Source: Dipteris shenzhenensis (taxonomy: Eukaryota > Polypodiophyta > Polypodiopsida > Gleicheniales). Taken from it: a stretch of 64,000 nucleotides of DNA. A program made the translations under genes and the position numbers. The notes below the pieces were generated by a model. It made no database searches and was not told where the DNA came from. It saw only the letters and a program-made list of their open reading frames with translations. Where the stretch lies: the NCBI GenBank assembly GCA_047967505.1, contig CM106540.1. The stretch is one strand, 5' to 3'. Position 1 is the stretch's first letter. Each line of letters begins with the position of its first letter. This document shows positions 55,186-64,000 of this stretch, one piece after another.

Positions 55186-56162
55186 TAGGTCGATGGGGTT
55201 GTTTTTAAAAATAAATAAATAAAACACCGCCTAAAACTGTATTTACAAACTACTTTTCAATCTTATAACCACAAAATGTGCCTAAACAGGCGTCACCATC
55301 AACTGAAAATAGCTGAGAACCAAGATGAATATCTTTTCCCTATACTAGGGAAATATCTGCAATCTCAAATAGCTCAAACACCGAGGGCAAATAACTAGCA
55401 TATACTACAACAAAACTTAAAAGGCATAGAAAGCTCCTTGGTCATATTTTTGTTGCATGAAGAGATCCACTTGTCCCTACACGCCACTCCCAATCAGTAT
55501 TTATCACCTGTCTTGTGACCACGAACATGTGGGACCACCTACCCTTTCCTCAAGCTCACGCACCAACGAGATCACCTGTGGGAGAACTTAGACGCCTAGA
55601 AGTTTCTTGACGATGAGTCTTTTCTGATCCAAAGCGTTTTATCGAACTTGGGCAAAAGGCGGCACAAATTTTTCAGTGCATTTATAATTTCAACCTTAGC
55701 GCTACACACGTGAGGTAAGAGTTCCGAGCACCAACACTCGCATGACCACAACTCGGAGGAAATGGGTTCCCTGATGACGACCAATGAGCAAAGTAGGATC
55801 GACGTCCACAAAGCTCCTTTCCACTAAACAAATGGACCTTGGTATCGAACTCCAAGCGCCCTTCAAGTAGCACATGCAAGTCTCGTGGCGACACAATAGC
55901 CCTCTGCTAGCAGTCGTGAACTCCTGCTACCTCACCTTCAAATCGTCAACCGCTCATTAGATTCCCGTCACAAAGCCCATGCACAGCCTTCATCTTTGAC
56001 TCCAATCCGGTGCGGCTTTGTGTGCATTTCTTCCTACCAAACCACTAGCTCACACGATTCGCTGACGATCTACACCCGCACGACAGACCAAGGCAAGCCC
56101 AACACAACACCTCAATCGTACTTTGCACTCTGAGCGAAGCGTTGCTCCAAACTCCCACAGTC
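55186..56162 (-). other. gypsy untranslated leader
   Basis: About 1 kb between the PBS and the gag start on the minus strand, with no convincing frame. Small open frames (55811-55596, 55894-55682) have no features. Confidence 0.6.
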
Positions 56163-56247
56163 TGATGCAATCATGTGACCAGCACTCTGATACCAAAATC
56201 CCACAGCCTGATGCAATCCTGTGACCAACACTCTGATACCAAAATCT
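56156..56247 (-). promoter_or_regulatory. Duplicated 46-bp unit containing the primer-binding site
   Basis: Two tandem copies of a 46-bp unit (56156-56201, 56202-56247). Each on the minus strand starts GATTTTGGTATCAGAG and so contains TGGTATCAGAG, complementary to the 3' end of initiator tRNA-Met, the usual primer for this class. Confidence 0.75.
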
Positions 56248-56702
56248 TACGTATATAAACTGTTAACGCCTAACTTTCTCTGTAAATCATGGGCATAGGC
56301 ACACACACTTTCCTCCCAACCAACCTCGGTGGTAGCAAACTCATCAAGATCTAAAAATTTACGTGAAAGCTCCTGCTTGCAAAGTTCCACTGAGCCCCAA
56401 TTCCCTAGATGGATCTAGTATGCCACATGTCTTCATTCTAGGGTACCTCCTAAATGCATCATTTACCCCTCTCTTGGGATATCATTGAAATCATTTGCCC
56501 CTTGGCACATTTAATGCATTTAGACCCCTTAGCCTTAGATCCACCTAGTCTTGTGCCATGTCACCCTCACCAAAGACCTCACCTTGATTCCTTTTTGATC
56601 ATTTACATGAAGCTCAAACAAATATAATACAAACATTGATCCTTTAAAGGAAAATGTCGACTGACCCTTCCGAGGTCATGTTGCCTCAACTTGAGTGTAA
56701 CA
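56248..56702 (-). repeat. gypsy 5' LTR, minus orientation
   Basis: Starts TGTTACACTCAAG at 56702. The first 288 bases match the 3' LTR remnant at 50196-50488 and the rest (56250-56412) matches 47388-47550 inverted. The exact 3' end, next to the PBS, lacks a clear CA. Confidence 0.7.
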
Positions 56703-56718
56703 TGCAGGAAGAAGGTGA

Positions 56719-56876
56719 AGGAAGGGGTGGGAGAGGCGACATGAAGTGAAGTGGCGGGGAGGCTAATGTGGGTGGGATCAGCATGGGAGAAGGGAGGGTG
56801 GAAGGGGTAGGGGAGGCGACATGAAGTGAAGTGAGGGGGAGGCTAATGTGGGTGGGATCACCATGGGAGAAGGGAG
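56719..56876. repeat. Two-copy tandem repeat of about 78 bp
   Basis: GGAGGGTGGAAGGGGT..GACATGAAGTGAAGTG..GAGGCTAATGTGGGTGGGATCA is present twice, purine-rich, next to the gypsy LTR end. No coding role. Confidence 0.75.
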
Positions 56877-56879
56877 CAC

Positions 56880-57370
56880 AGTAAATAGTCAAGACTGATC
56901 TTGAAGCCTCATTTGAGAAGTCAGATTTGGGACCATTCCATTATTTCTTGGGAATTTAGTGTATGCAGTCAGAAAGGGGTATTATCATGAAACAGTCCAA
57001 GTATATAAAAGGGCTGCTGCACATGTTCGACTCCAGAATTGTAAGCTAATTTTAACTCCGGTTGTACCTGGGTTAAGCTGTCGATGTGTAATGGATGTGA
57101 GTCTTCTGATGCTACATATATACAGCAAAGCTGTTGGCTGCCTCATTTACCTATGCAACATATGTCCAGACATTCAGTTTGGGGTGTAGGACAGATCAGC
57201 CTGACCTATTGTCCTACACATGACAATTTCGCAGATCTTTTCACCAATGCATTATCTAGAGGAAAGTATGAAGCTTTCGGCAAAGCATTAGGCTTGATTC
57301 CTTGTGACGTGATTGATCTACTCCCTGTACATGTTTACATTGCTACTACAGGGGGCATTAGTTGAATATT
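56880..57370 (+). pseudogene. copia RT to RNase H end, fragment
   Basis: Reads, with stops, DLEASFEKSDLGPFHYFLGI, RGIIMKQSKYIKGLL, YSKAVGCLIYLCNICPDIQF and CPTHDNFADLFTNALSRGKY, the end of a copia polyprotein with a large internal deletion between RT and the tail. It lies 0.4 kb before the PHS1 exon. Confidence 0.8.
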
Positions 57371-57773
57371 GATAGTGTGGCGTGAACACTCCTTGGGGCA
57401 CTTTTTACCTCCAACTAGGAGGGTTCCCCTCCCTTAGGATTAGGTCTTTATGTCCCATTTTACCTTTTGACATTTCATATTAGCACTTCAGCTTTCTTGT
57501 GCTCTTCACAACTGTTTTGTTCTACTCCACTCTCTATCTTCCTATACCCCAAAAGAAACTAACCAAGCACCAACGTAGAGTTGTGTATGCATATTCGTGC
57601 ATCTTGCATGTGCACCTTGTGTCTCTGTCTACGGGTGCATGTGCCAATGGGTAACTGCATCGATGGCTGTGAGTATGTTGGAGATAATAGTGGAGGTTGT
57701 TTTGGGTTCTGGTTTACAAGATTCGCATACTCAGCCTCTAAGTATGACTTATCTTAATTTGAAAATTAAGCAG
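57371..57773 (+). other. Intron 3' end before PHS1 exon
   Basis: Nonrepetitive-looking, T-rich sequence leading to the acceptor ..AATTTGAAAATTAAGCAG at 57773. The pyrimidine tract is modest (TTTGTTCTACTCCACTCTC lies too far away at 57517). No other coding feature. Confidence 0.5.
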
Positions 57774-58001
57774 GTACGATTAGAACACATACTTGAAAGA
57801 ATGGCATCCATTTTACAAGGTGCAAACACTGAGAGACCATCACAAGTCTTAGACAACTTGTACATTGGAGGGGCTTTGGCAGCTAGGTCTCTACATACTT
57901 TACAACATATTGGTATAACTCATATTTTGTGCCTTTGTCCAAGTGAGATTGAGGCATTTGGAGGGGAGTTTTCACAGGCCTTTCAGTACAAGGAAATCAA
58001 G
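57774..58001 (+). CDS. PHS1: PHS1 exon: start of dual-specificity phosphatase domain
   Basis: 228 bases, 76 codons, phase 0 at both ends, acceptor ..TTAAGCAG. It reads VRLEHILERMASILQGANTE, PSQVLDNLYIGGALAARSLH, GITHILCLCPSEIEAF and ends FQYKEIK. The pattern LDNLYIGG..A..L..LGITHIL is the N-terminal part of a DSP domain. Continuity with the exon at 9645-9791 (..YELK) fits PHS1. The donor GTGATC is weak. The catalytic HCxxGxxR and the C-terminal zinc-finger-like end are not found between here and 64000, so another long intron follows. Confidence 0.88.
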
Positions 58002-59397
58002 GTGATCAGTATGGCTCTAACTTTCATAGATAATCACTGTGTTTGAATGGAATTTTCCTTGTCTATATTATCATATTGCTATTTTAGGACTTCATTTTCT
58101 TTTGATATGTATGGATGAACGCACTCCTGAGCTTCTCCAAATCTTGAACAGTAGAAGCTGGGGAAACTTTACTGTGGTGATGCTTTGCAAATTTATACTT
58201 CAATTGTAAATTATTCACTAGGTCTTATTAAGTGCTTTGTTCCATGCTCTTTACCAAACTAATGTTTTAGGAGGTGAGTGCTTGGTTTTGGTTTGTCTGT
58301 GCATGTAACTATGTTAAAAGGAAGATAGCAAATGACTTCCTCCTAAGCCTGAGCGAACCCAAGGGGCAATCACGAACTGCTAGAGAAGGTCGAAGAGGGT
58401 GTGAACTGAAACGAAGGCCTTGCTAGCTTCAGAATTGAATGAGCACCAAGCTGAGACTGTCGTGAATTCCAAGAAGCTGATCACAAAATGGGGAGCAGCC
58501 AGACATGCTTTCCAATAACACCCAAGCTGCACTGAAGAACTTGAGCTTCCAATGCGGGATGAAGGCAAAGGGCATTAACAACAGACGAACATGCTATTGC
58601 GGGGAGGGGGGGGTTGCAACAACGAGTAGGGAGCAGTTGCTGGGTCTTCCCTTTGAGGATTTCGATTAGGCAGCTCCGTGTTTCCTCACACTAGCCACAC
58701 ATTGAGATTGGCGGGTCGAGCGAGTGGGCCCTATGTGATCTGCAAGAGATTGAGTCAAAGGAGCACTTTGCTTTTAGAAGCCGTGTGTACTATGTGATCT
58801 GAGGTCATCACCTCTGTCTTTTCTAGGATGGATTCAGACCCCTCTGTAGCCTCTTGTCTCACCAAGATCGAAGACATTTGGCAACTTTCATTCATGAGGC
58901 CATATGACACAATGACCAGTTGCTCAAGGTGCATAGACAAGATCATGGCACTCAATGAGACACCACCCAGAGTGAGATCATTGAGTTTTTCTTATCGAAT
59001 AGCACGGACTAGGAGGCCCAAGGGAGATGGCATTGCTGAGGCCCGGAGCAAGAGATATGATAGACCCACTAACATATCAATGCATAAATCAAGCTTGGGG
59101 AACTCCCTCTATGTTCAGTTGACCTGAGGCATAATTGACAAGTGTGATAGCTACACTTGTCGTGCGCAGAGCCATAGCTAGGAGACCACATTGGACCAAT
59201 GCATATTGACCAACGCTAGTGCTCTATCACAGGTCTTATGCTGTAGCTGACCAAAGTAATGCCACACTATAGCTGCTATCGTTTCCATGGGCTCAGACAC
59301 TTTTTACTAGTGTTTATGTTTATGTTGTATTTACTATCACCCATTCAGCTCATTGTATTTGGTTTTCCCCTTTAGTCTTACGAAGAATTTAATAAGA
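58002..59397 (+). other. Following PHS1 intron, first part
   Basis: AT-rich intron sequence to about 58370, then probable decayed repeats. An open frame at 58828-59127 (MDSDPSVASCLTKIEDIWQL) and a minus frame at 58568-58380 have no recognisable domain. A short G-run (GGGGAGGGGGGG) lies near 58602. Confidence 0.45.

Positions 59398-59443
<46 letters not shown>
59398..59443. repeat. (CT)n microsatellite
   Basis: Follows GAAGAATTTAATAAGATCTC; resembles a simple-repeat tail after a polyadenylation-like AATAA. Confidence 0.9.
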
Positions 59444-59489
59444 AGGATGGTCGGCCCACTATCACCAATTGATCCACTTCCATGACCAG

Positions 59490-59840
59490 GTCTGTATTGG
59501 GCTCTACGTGCTTGAGATGCGCCGACACAGAGAGACCCTACTACATCAGATCAGAGAGTAGCAGGAGGCGATCATACCACAGGATACACAGGCTGACCAA
59601 ACATAGCGGCATGTCACAGATTTCTATGCATTTGAGTCAGCTCTAGGACACACTGGAGTGGAGGAGGAGGAGCTAGCTGCTATGCGGGCAGTTTGGATTA
59701 CCGAGAGAGGATTGCAGAGACCATCCACGACACGGAGAGCGACTAGCGTGCACTTGATTGAGGTCCGCCCTATCATAGCGTTCCTCAGAGCGAACCGCCC
59801 GAGACGAGGGGTCACTCTGAACATAGCTCAACGGGTTTAG
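59490..59840 (+). pseudogene. Unknown ORF module, copy 1, broken
   Basis: With two stops removed by eye the frame reads through DQVCIGLYVLEMRRHRETLL, EEEELAAMRAVWITERGLQR and IIAFLRANRPRRGVTLN to the stop at 59840. The last 60 codons (59658-59840) are open. Arg-rich, no known domain. It resembles the module at 60212-60621 in its first 25 residues (DQ-C--LYV-E---R-). Confidence 0.4.
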
Positions 59841-60211
59841 AGATCGAGGAGACCACACCCCCCTTTGACACCACAGCATGAGACAGTCAGACAAACTCAG
59901 ATCCGAGACATTTTCACCGCTCAGTGTCGGGTTACGGTTTCTGAGTTCTAGCTCTTGCTCTCAGCTTGCTCCAAATAACAGATAGCACACGATATCATAT
60001 GATATGATATGTGTTGTAGTTGACTTTGCTTGAGCTACTGAGCTCTCTTTATTTCAGCATAGTACTCAGCAAGGGCCTTAGCGCACCCTTTGCTCCAGCC
60101 CTTTGTGGCTTGTGTGAGTTTTTTCCCTTTTGGTGTCACTTTGTCCCATAGGCTCGCGAGGCCTCCCGTGGACGTTAATATATCTTTCTTTGTTTCTTTC
60201 TCTCTCACGAG

Positions 60212-60621
60212 TGATGGACTACGAGGATCAGCATTGCCTAGCTCTTTATGTCAGGGAGGCCACTATGCTTCGACGAGACTACCTTAGAGACCATCAGCAC
60301 AGACCGGAGCGTGATAGAGCCCAGCCTGATAGAGCTCAGGCACACGCTATACCAGAGGACAGAGACCAGGAGGAGCACGAGGAGGTCAGAGCTCACACAG
60401 GACACATGCCTCCACCCTGTGGATGTACATATGAGATGGTTTGTAGACGCCGCAGGATCTTGTTACATAGGGGACGTACTCGTCGCTTCATCTCCAGACG
60501 ATCCAGGATGATGGCAGCTTTTCGGAGGAGACTTACTCATGGAGATCTCGCCCCACCAGCCGCTCACCTCACCTTTGCTCAGATTTGTACTCTCATAGCA
60601 GGAGGCAGAGTCGATGGATAG
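60212..60621 (+). CDS. Unknown Arg/His-rich ORF module, copy 2
   Basis: From the ATG at 60212 about 135 codons: MDYEDQHCLALYVREATMLR, a very charged middle (RPERDRAQPDRAQAHAIPED), then CGCTYEMVCRRRRILLHRGR and MMAAFRRRLTHGDLAPPAAH to LIAGGRVDG. The open frame continues upstream to 60130, but that part is a CTTTCTTTG-rich tail. It precedes a 3'UTR-like duplicated block. It could be the last or only ORF of a non-autonomous element. Not recognised; coding status uncertain. Confidence 0.35.
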
Positions 60622-60654
60622 GATTTCCAGTATTATTTTGGTTCTCAGACTCCG

Positions 60655-61235
60655 TGACACCTGGACTTGTATCTTTGCATTGGCATATTGTACTCATCCC
60701 CCCATTTTGCACCCAGGGGCGGTTTCCTTGCATCTAGTTTACTTTGTATTTAGGCTCAGATTTGACATTATGTACTTTCACTTGCATTGTATTGCGTAGC
60801 ACTTAGATGATATTCGACGATGCCTCTTCTTTGTGGCACGTTGATTTTGTGCTATCTTGTATGCAGAGTTCTTGATGTCCCATGGGCCCATTTTGGCCTT
60901 TAGTGGACAATAATACACTTTCTTTCTTTCTTTCTTTCTCTCTCTCTTCGTGATACATGGACTTGTATCTTTGCATTGACATATTGTACTCATCCCCCCA
61001 TTTTGCACCCAGGGGCGGTTTCCTTGCATCTAGCTTACTTTGTATTTAGGCTCGGATTTGACATTATGTACTTTCACTTGCATTGTATTGCGTAGCACTT
61101 AGATGATATTCGACGATGCCTCTTCTTTGTGGCACGTTGATTTTGTGCTATCTTGTACGCAGAGTTCTTGATGTCCGATGGGCCCATTTTGGCCTTTAGT
61201 GGACAATAATACACTTTCTTTCTTTCTTTCTTTCT
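60655..61235 (+). repeat. Tandem duplication of 298 bp ending in (CTTT)n(CT)n
   Basis: Copy 1 (about 60655-60946) and copy 2 (about 60952-61240) both run from GACTTGTATCTTTGCATTG to GGACAATAATACACTTTC followed by (CTTT)n and (CT)n. They differ at only a few positions. This looks like the 3' UTR and simple-repeat tail of a retroelement duplicated, or two insertions head to tail. Confidence 0.85.
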
Positions 61236-61258
61236 CTCTCTCTCTGTGTGTCTGTGTA

Positions 61259-61294
<36 letters not shown>

Positions 61295-61299
61295 CCCCC
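61215..61299. repeat. Compound microsatellite (CTTT)n(CT)n(GTCT)n(CT)n
   Basis: Continuous low-complexity sequence including CTGTCTGTCTGTCTGTCTGT, followed by CCCCCCC. Confidence 0.9.
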
Positions 61300-61503
61300 C
61301 GTGGCTGCTCCAGCTCACCTGTCCATGGCACTTTGGACCTCATACCTCTACTGTGCATTCCTCCAGCACAAAAAACAGAGACCAGTCCACCATTACATCA
61401 AGATTCCAAGCAAGGATAGTGGTGATCTACAAGACTGTTTTGCACAACGCCTACACGAGGATGTGTAGAGGGTACTTGGGGAAAGCAAGCCTTAGAAACT
61501 GCT

Positions 61504-62460
61504 ATGGCAGCCATCTCAACAAGAACACCTCATAGGGGCACATCGGATGTGCTCACCTGCCTGAACAAGATATGTCCTGCATTTATAGAAAAGATTGACA
61601 GCTTGGAGGCCACAAATGTGGCACTAATGATGGAGAAAGCTCATGCGGACAAGACACTAGTTGAGATAAAGAATCAGGGAGGGAAAATACAAGAAGAATG
61701 GAGGAAAGAAAAGTCCAAGAAGGAGGATTGGGAGAAGGAAGAAGTGGGGTGGGAAACTGAGAAAACCAATTTCCAAGGCAAGGTACATGCATTGGGGATT
61801 GAATTGCAAGAACTAAAATATTTGAAAGCCACTGCAGAGGGAGGCTGCAAGGCCATGAGAGCTCAAAGAAGAATGCAACTCTCAAGAACGAGATGGCAGC
61901 CAAGCAGGCCACCATGAACAGAAAACATGCTCACTAAGAGGAACGAGGAGGTGATTGAATGGACTACAGTGGTGAAAAAGGGATCAACAGCCCCTAAGGA
62001 GTTTATTTTTTAGGCTTTGGAAAAAAAAAAGAGAAGGACCAGCAAGGCACTGAATATTTTTCTAAGAGGCCTAATAGTAGGAGAAACCCCAATGGCAGAG
62101 GCCAAAACCTTGCTCACTAAGATGGGGGTCAACCTCACATACGAGGCAGCTTGGAGGGTAGGCAAGGCAGAGATACCAACTAGGCCATTGGTGGTGAAAC
62201 TCCGGACTGCAACGGACAGGTCTACCCTCATGAGCATGAGGGCAACTTTGAAAGGGACTAGAATATATTTAGATGATGATCTCGCCCTCCTACAGCAAGA
62301 GCACAAAAGGGAGAAAATGATATGCATGATGGCAGCAAGAGAATCAGGGAAATGTGCTGCCTACAGGGATGGTAAAGTAATTATCGTGGTGAGAGTAGAT
62401 AGAGAAAAGAAGCAAGAAGGGGAGTGTGGACAGCATGATGGTGTTGGGCCCATGGGATGA
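61504..62460 (+). pseudogene. LINE ORF1 with coiled coil and RNA-binding-like end
   Basis: Start MAAISTRTPHRGTSDVLTCL. A coiled-coil-like charged segment (EEWRKEKSKKEDWEKEEVGW) lies at residues 55-100. After stops at about 61917 and 62012, 62017-62460 continues with SKALNIFLRGLIVGETPMAE, PLVVKLRTATDRSTLMSM and IYLDDDLALLQQEHKREKMI, which recalls the C-terminal domain of L1-type ORF1 proteins. An A10 run at 62022 may mark a slippage site. It would bind element RNA as a multimer. Confidence 0.6.
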
Positions 62461-63150
62461 GTGCACAAGGTAGACTGAAAATGGCAATATGGAACTGCAA
62501 TGGCACCCTCCGGTCCAATCTGGGAGGTTTCTCAGAGACATCCACCGATAGAGACATGATTTTTTACACATAGACGCATTAGAGCAGGATTCAGGGTTTT
62601 GGAGGTGTAGCTGTCCTTTTTAGATCACATCTGAGAGCATTCATAGCTATGGTACATAGACAGGAGCATGCACGAATGTGGATCAGAGTCCGGCTACCGG
62701 ATGCACGACCGATCTTCATTGTAGTGTGCTATATCCCCGTAGATAGAGAAAAGAAGGAAGAAGGGGAGATGGACAGCATGACGGTGTGGGGCCCATGGGA
62801 TGAGTGCACAAGGTAGACTGAAAATGGCAATATGGAACTGCAATGGCACCCTCCGGTACAATCTGAGAGGTTTCTCAGAGACATCCACTGATAGAGACAT
62901 GATTTTCTACACACAGACGCATTAGAGCCTAGAGAGAGGGATGCCCACGGTGACAAGATATACTTAGGAGTCAGCCCATAGGAGAGAGATGAGGAGAGAT
63001 AGTGGGATTCGGGGTTTTGGAGGTGTAGCTGTCCTTTTTAGATCACATCTGAGAGCATTCATAGCTGTGGTACATAGAGAGGAGCATGCACGAATGTGGA
63101 TATGACTCCGGCTACTGCATGCACGATTGATCTTCTTTGCGGTGTGCTAT
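62391..63150 (+). repeat. Tandem duplication across the LINE ORF1-endonuclease junction
   Basis: GTAGATAGAGAAAAGAAG occurs at about 62395 and 62739, and the following 340 bases repeat (MAIWNCNGTLR start, then GFGGVAVLFRSHLRAF). The second copy has about 80 more bases (62930-63005), so the first may carry a deletion. Confidence 0.8.
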
Positions 63151-63540
63151 ATCCCCACAGATACATCATCCTATGCACATGAGGTCAATGGAAAGGGACA
63201 CAGTCCATATGAAACGCTATATGATGACATCACATAATTTTTGAGGCAAAGAGACATCCTCCTCCTAGGTGACTGCAATGCACGCACAAGGGATATATAG
63301 GTGGGCTTGCTAGACTTTGCATCTCATTGCCTCATAGTATCGGAACTAGACCCTGTAGAGCTTGGGATAGTTAGGGACTTAGCAGATGCACCACATGTGA
63401 CAGGGTTTCCCACATGGTGGTGGGACTAGTACAAGGGATTATTTAATGGGTACCCTAGCCCTTGTACCACAAATACATGACTTCATTGTGTCCCCCCCTC
63501 TCCCCCACTTGGTGCTGACCACCCTTACCTAGCTTTTAGC
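62480..63540 (+). pseudogene. LINE endonuclease domain
   Basis: MAIWNCNGTLRSNLGGFSET (N-terminal Asn site), GFGGVAVLFRSHLRAFIAMV, ARMWIRVRLPDARPIFIVVC, and in the second part DILLLGDCNARTRDI (Asp-Asn site) and APHVTGFPTWWWD. Stops are scattered. Domain order fits an AP-type endonuclease. Confidence 0.75.
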
Positions 63541-63552
63541 ATCTCGACTACC

Positions 63553-64000
63553 ATGCTAGCCATAGGGAGAGCTCCCTCCACACCCACTCATGTCCAGATT
63601 CATTTTGACTGTGCCCTTGATCCAGTCCATATGAGCCACTTGGCGACCCGATCCATAGCACATACTCCATTGGGGAAGATGCCTCAGAACTCTTGGTATA
63701 ATGATGAATGTAGGGAGCTGAGATCTCACCTCACATGTGAGCGAACCTTAGGACAGTTGATGACACACGAGGTGCAATGGATTTCATGACGTTTGACACG
63801 TTGTAAGAGGCATGCTTTCCTCACCCACAGGATGGAGGAGGTGATCCAATCATTTTGAGGGGGTGATCCTACGATTGGATGGGGGCGTTTATATAAGGGG
63901 AAGCCACCTATTCCCATCACAAATCCAGAGGTTTGGCACACATATGCGAGATCACTTTATGATGTTCCGATGCAGGCACCACGTGATATGTCCTCCATAC
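63553..64000 (+). pseudogene. LINE endonuclease-RT linker, truncated by window end
   Basis: Reads LAIGRAPSTPTHVQIHFDCA and LGKMPQNSWYNDECRELRSH, stop at 63789, then in another frame WGRLYKGKPPIPITNPEVWH, which is typical of the segment before RT (a partial element passage of the W..L.Y type). The RT itself is outside. Confidence 0.6.

Larger units (their letters stand above)
50196..56702 (-). mobile_element. Ty3/gypsy chromovirus-type element
   Basis: Minus strand: 5' LTR (56702-about 56248), doubled primer-binding site (56246-56163), gag (55185-54080), protease, RT and RNase H (53124-52144), integrase (51706-50900) with a C-terminal chromodomain, and a truncated 3' LTR (50488-50196). The chromodomain places it with chromoviruses. 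Several stops and frameshifts, but two frames of 355 and 326 codons remain open. Confidence 0.88.
9792..57773 (+). other. Giant PHS1 intron, about 48 kb, packed with retroelements
   Basis: Inferred from collinearity: exon 9645-9791 ends in phase 0 with ..YELK and the next recognisable PHS1 exon begins at 57774 in phase 0 with VRLEHILERM. No other PHS1-like coding segment is visible between them. The interval is almost wholly LINE, gypsy and copia sequence in both orientations, with microsatellites. The length is 47,982 bases if these splice sites are right. A transcript spanning the junction would settle it. Confidence 0.8.
61470..64000 (+). mobile_element. 5' part of a non-L1-type LINE, continuing past the window
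   Basis: ORF1 (61504-62460), endonuclease (62480-63540, partly duplicated) and the linker to RT (63553-64000) on the + strand. The linker motif NSWYNDECRELRSHL matches the one at 36050. RT is expected just beyond 64000. Frames are broken by stops and by an internal tandem duplication. Confidence 0.75.

Noticed and set aside
7940-58001. PHS1 as a dead pseudogene
   Set aside because: All four exons are free of stops, phases match across every junction and the key kinase and phosphatase-start motifs are intact; weak donors alone do not justify it.
58080-58200. Possible further PHS1 exon (MDERTPELLQILNSRSWGNF)
   Set aside because: Translation does not resemble the DSP domain that should follow and flanking splice sites are unconvincing.
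61178-61468. Ser/Leu/Val-rich open frame
   Set aside because: Spans the compound (CTTT)n(CT)n(GTCT)n tract; no conserved content.
1-64000. CRISPR arrays, bacterial operons, phage genes
   Set aside because: No regularly spaced repeats of the CRISPR kind, no ribosome-binding-site spaced gene clusters; spliced plant gene and plant retroelements throughout.
1-64000. tRNA and rRNA genes
   Set aside because: No cloverleaf A/B box pairs or rRNA core sequences noticed by eye; only tRNA-complementary primer-binding sites of retroelements. A covariance-model scan would be decisive.

Overview
The window looks like a stretch of a large, repeat-rich land-plant nuclear genome. The decisive evidence is one plant-type host gene on the + strand. 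Four exons at 7940-8100, 8464-9556, 9645-9791 and 57774-58001 join in phase into an actin-fragmin-kinase-like domain followed by the start of a dual-specificity phosphatase domain. That architecture is characteristic of plant PHS1 (PROPYZAMIDE-HYPERSENSITIVE 1), a cortical-microtubule regulator. The amount and mixture of retroelements (L1-type LINEs, a second non-L1-looking LINE clade, Ty3/gypsy, Ty1/copia) and the huge intron suggest a fern or another large-genome non-angiosperm such as Ceratopteris. The species is inference only.

Layout. 1-7939: intronic or upstream DNA of PHS1, with tandem repeats carrying TATA-like boxes (360-778), a duplicated microsatellite block (1422-2087), a TTGACC/GTCAA-rich block (2215-2560) and an L1-type LINE on the minus strand (about 3490-7722) flanked by a roughly 34-bp direct repeat. 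7940-9791: three PHS1 exons. 9792-57773: a single intron of about 48 kb. It holds a run of minus-strand L1 fragments (9.86-15.05 kb, one of them split by a nested LINE with a 9-bp target-site duplication), a Ty3/gypsy element interrupted by a different LINE (16.2-24.1 kb), scrambled minus-strand gypsy gag pieces (25.15-27.43 kb), a second L1-type LINE (27.4-32.1 kb, minus), a gypsy leader, PBS and LTR with a 1-kb G-rich tract (32.1-34.9 kb), LINE fragments, a copia LTR (36.6 kb), an internally deleted + strand LINE (38.5-42.5 kb), a chimeric copia (42.6-47.4 kb), copia 3' ends (48.9-50.2 kb) and a chromodomain gypsy with LTR remnants (50.2-56.7 kb). 57774-58001: the next PHS1 exon. 58002-64000: the following intron, with unknown repeated ORF modules, simple-repeat-tailed duplications and the 5' part of another LINE that runs off the window.

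Only PHS1 appears to be a host gene under coding constraint. Nearly every transposon frame carries stops or frameshifts. The phosphatase catalytic motif (HCxxGxxR) and the gene's first exons are not visible in the window. The most interesting signals are: (i) at least six L1-family 3' ends that each abut a (CA)n tract in one fixed orientation, which could mean a microsatellite-targeting LINE; (ii) a textbook PCNA-interaction (PIP-box-like) motif at the C-terminus of the non-L1 LINE; (iii) a GTACGGA-rich repeat upstream of the L1 ORF1; and (iv) long C-rich sense leaders in both a gypsy and a LINE.
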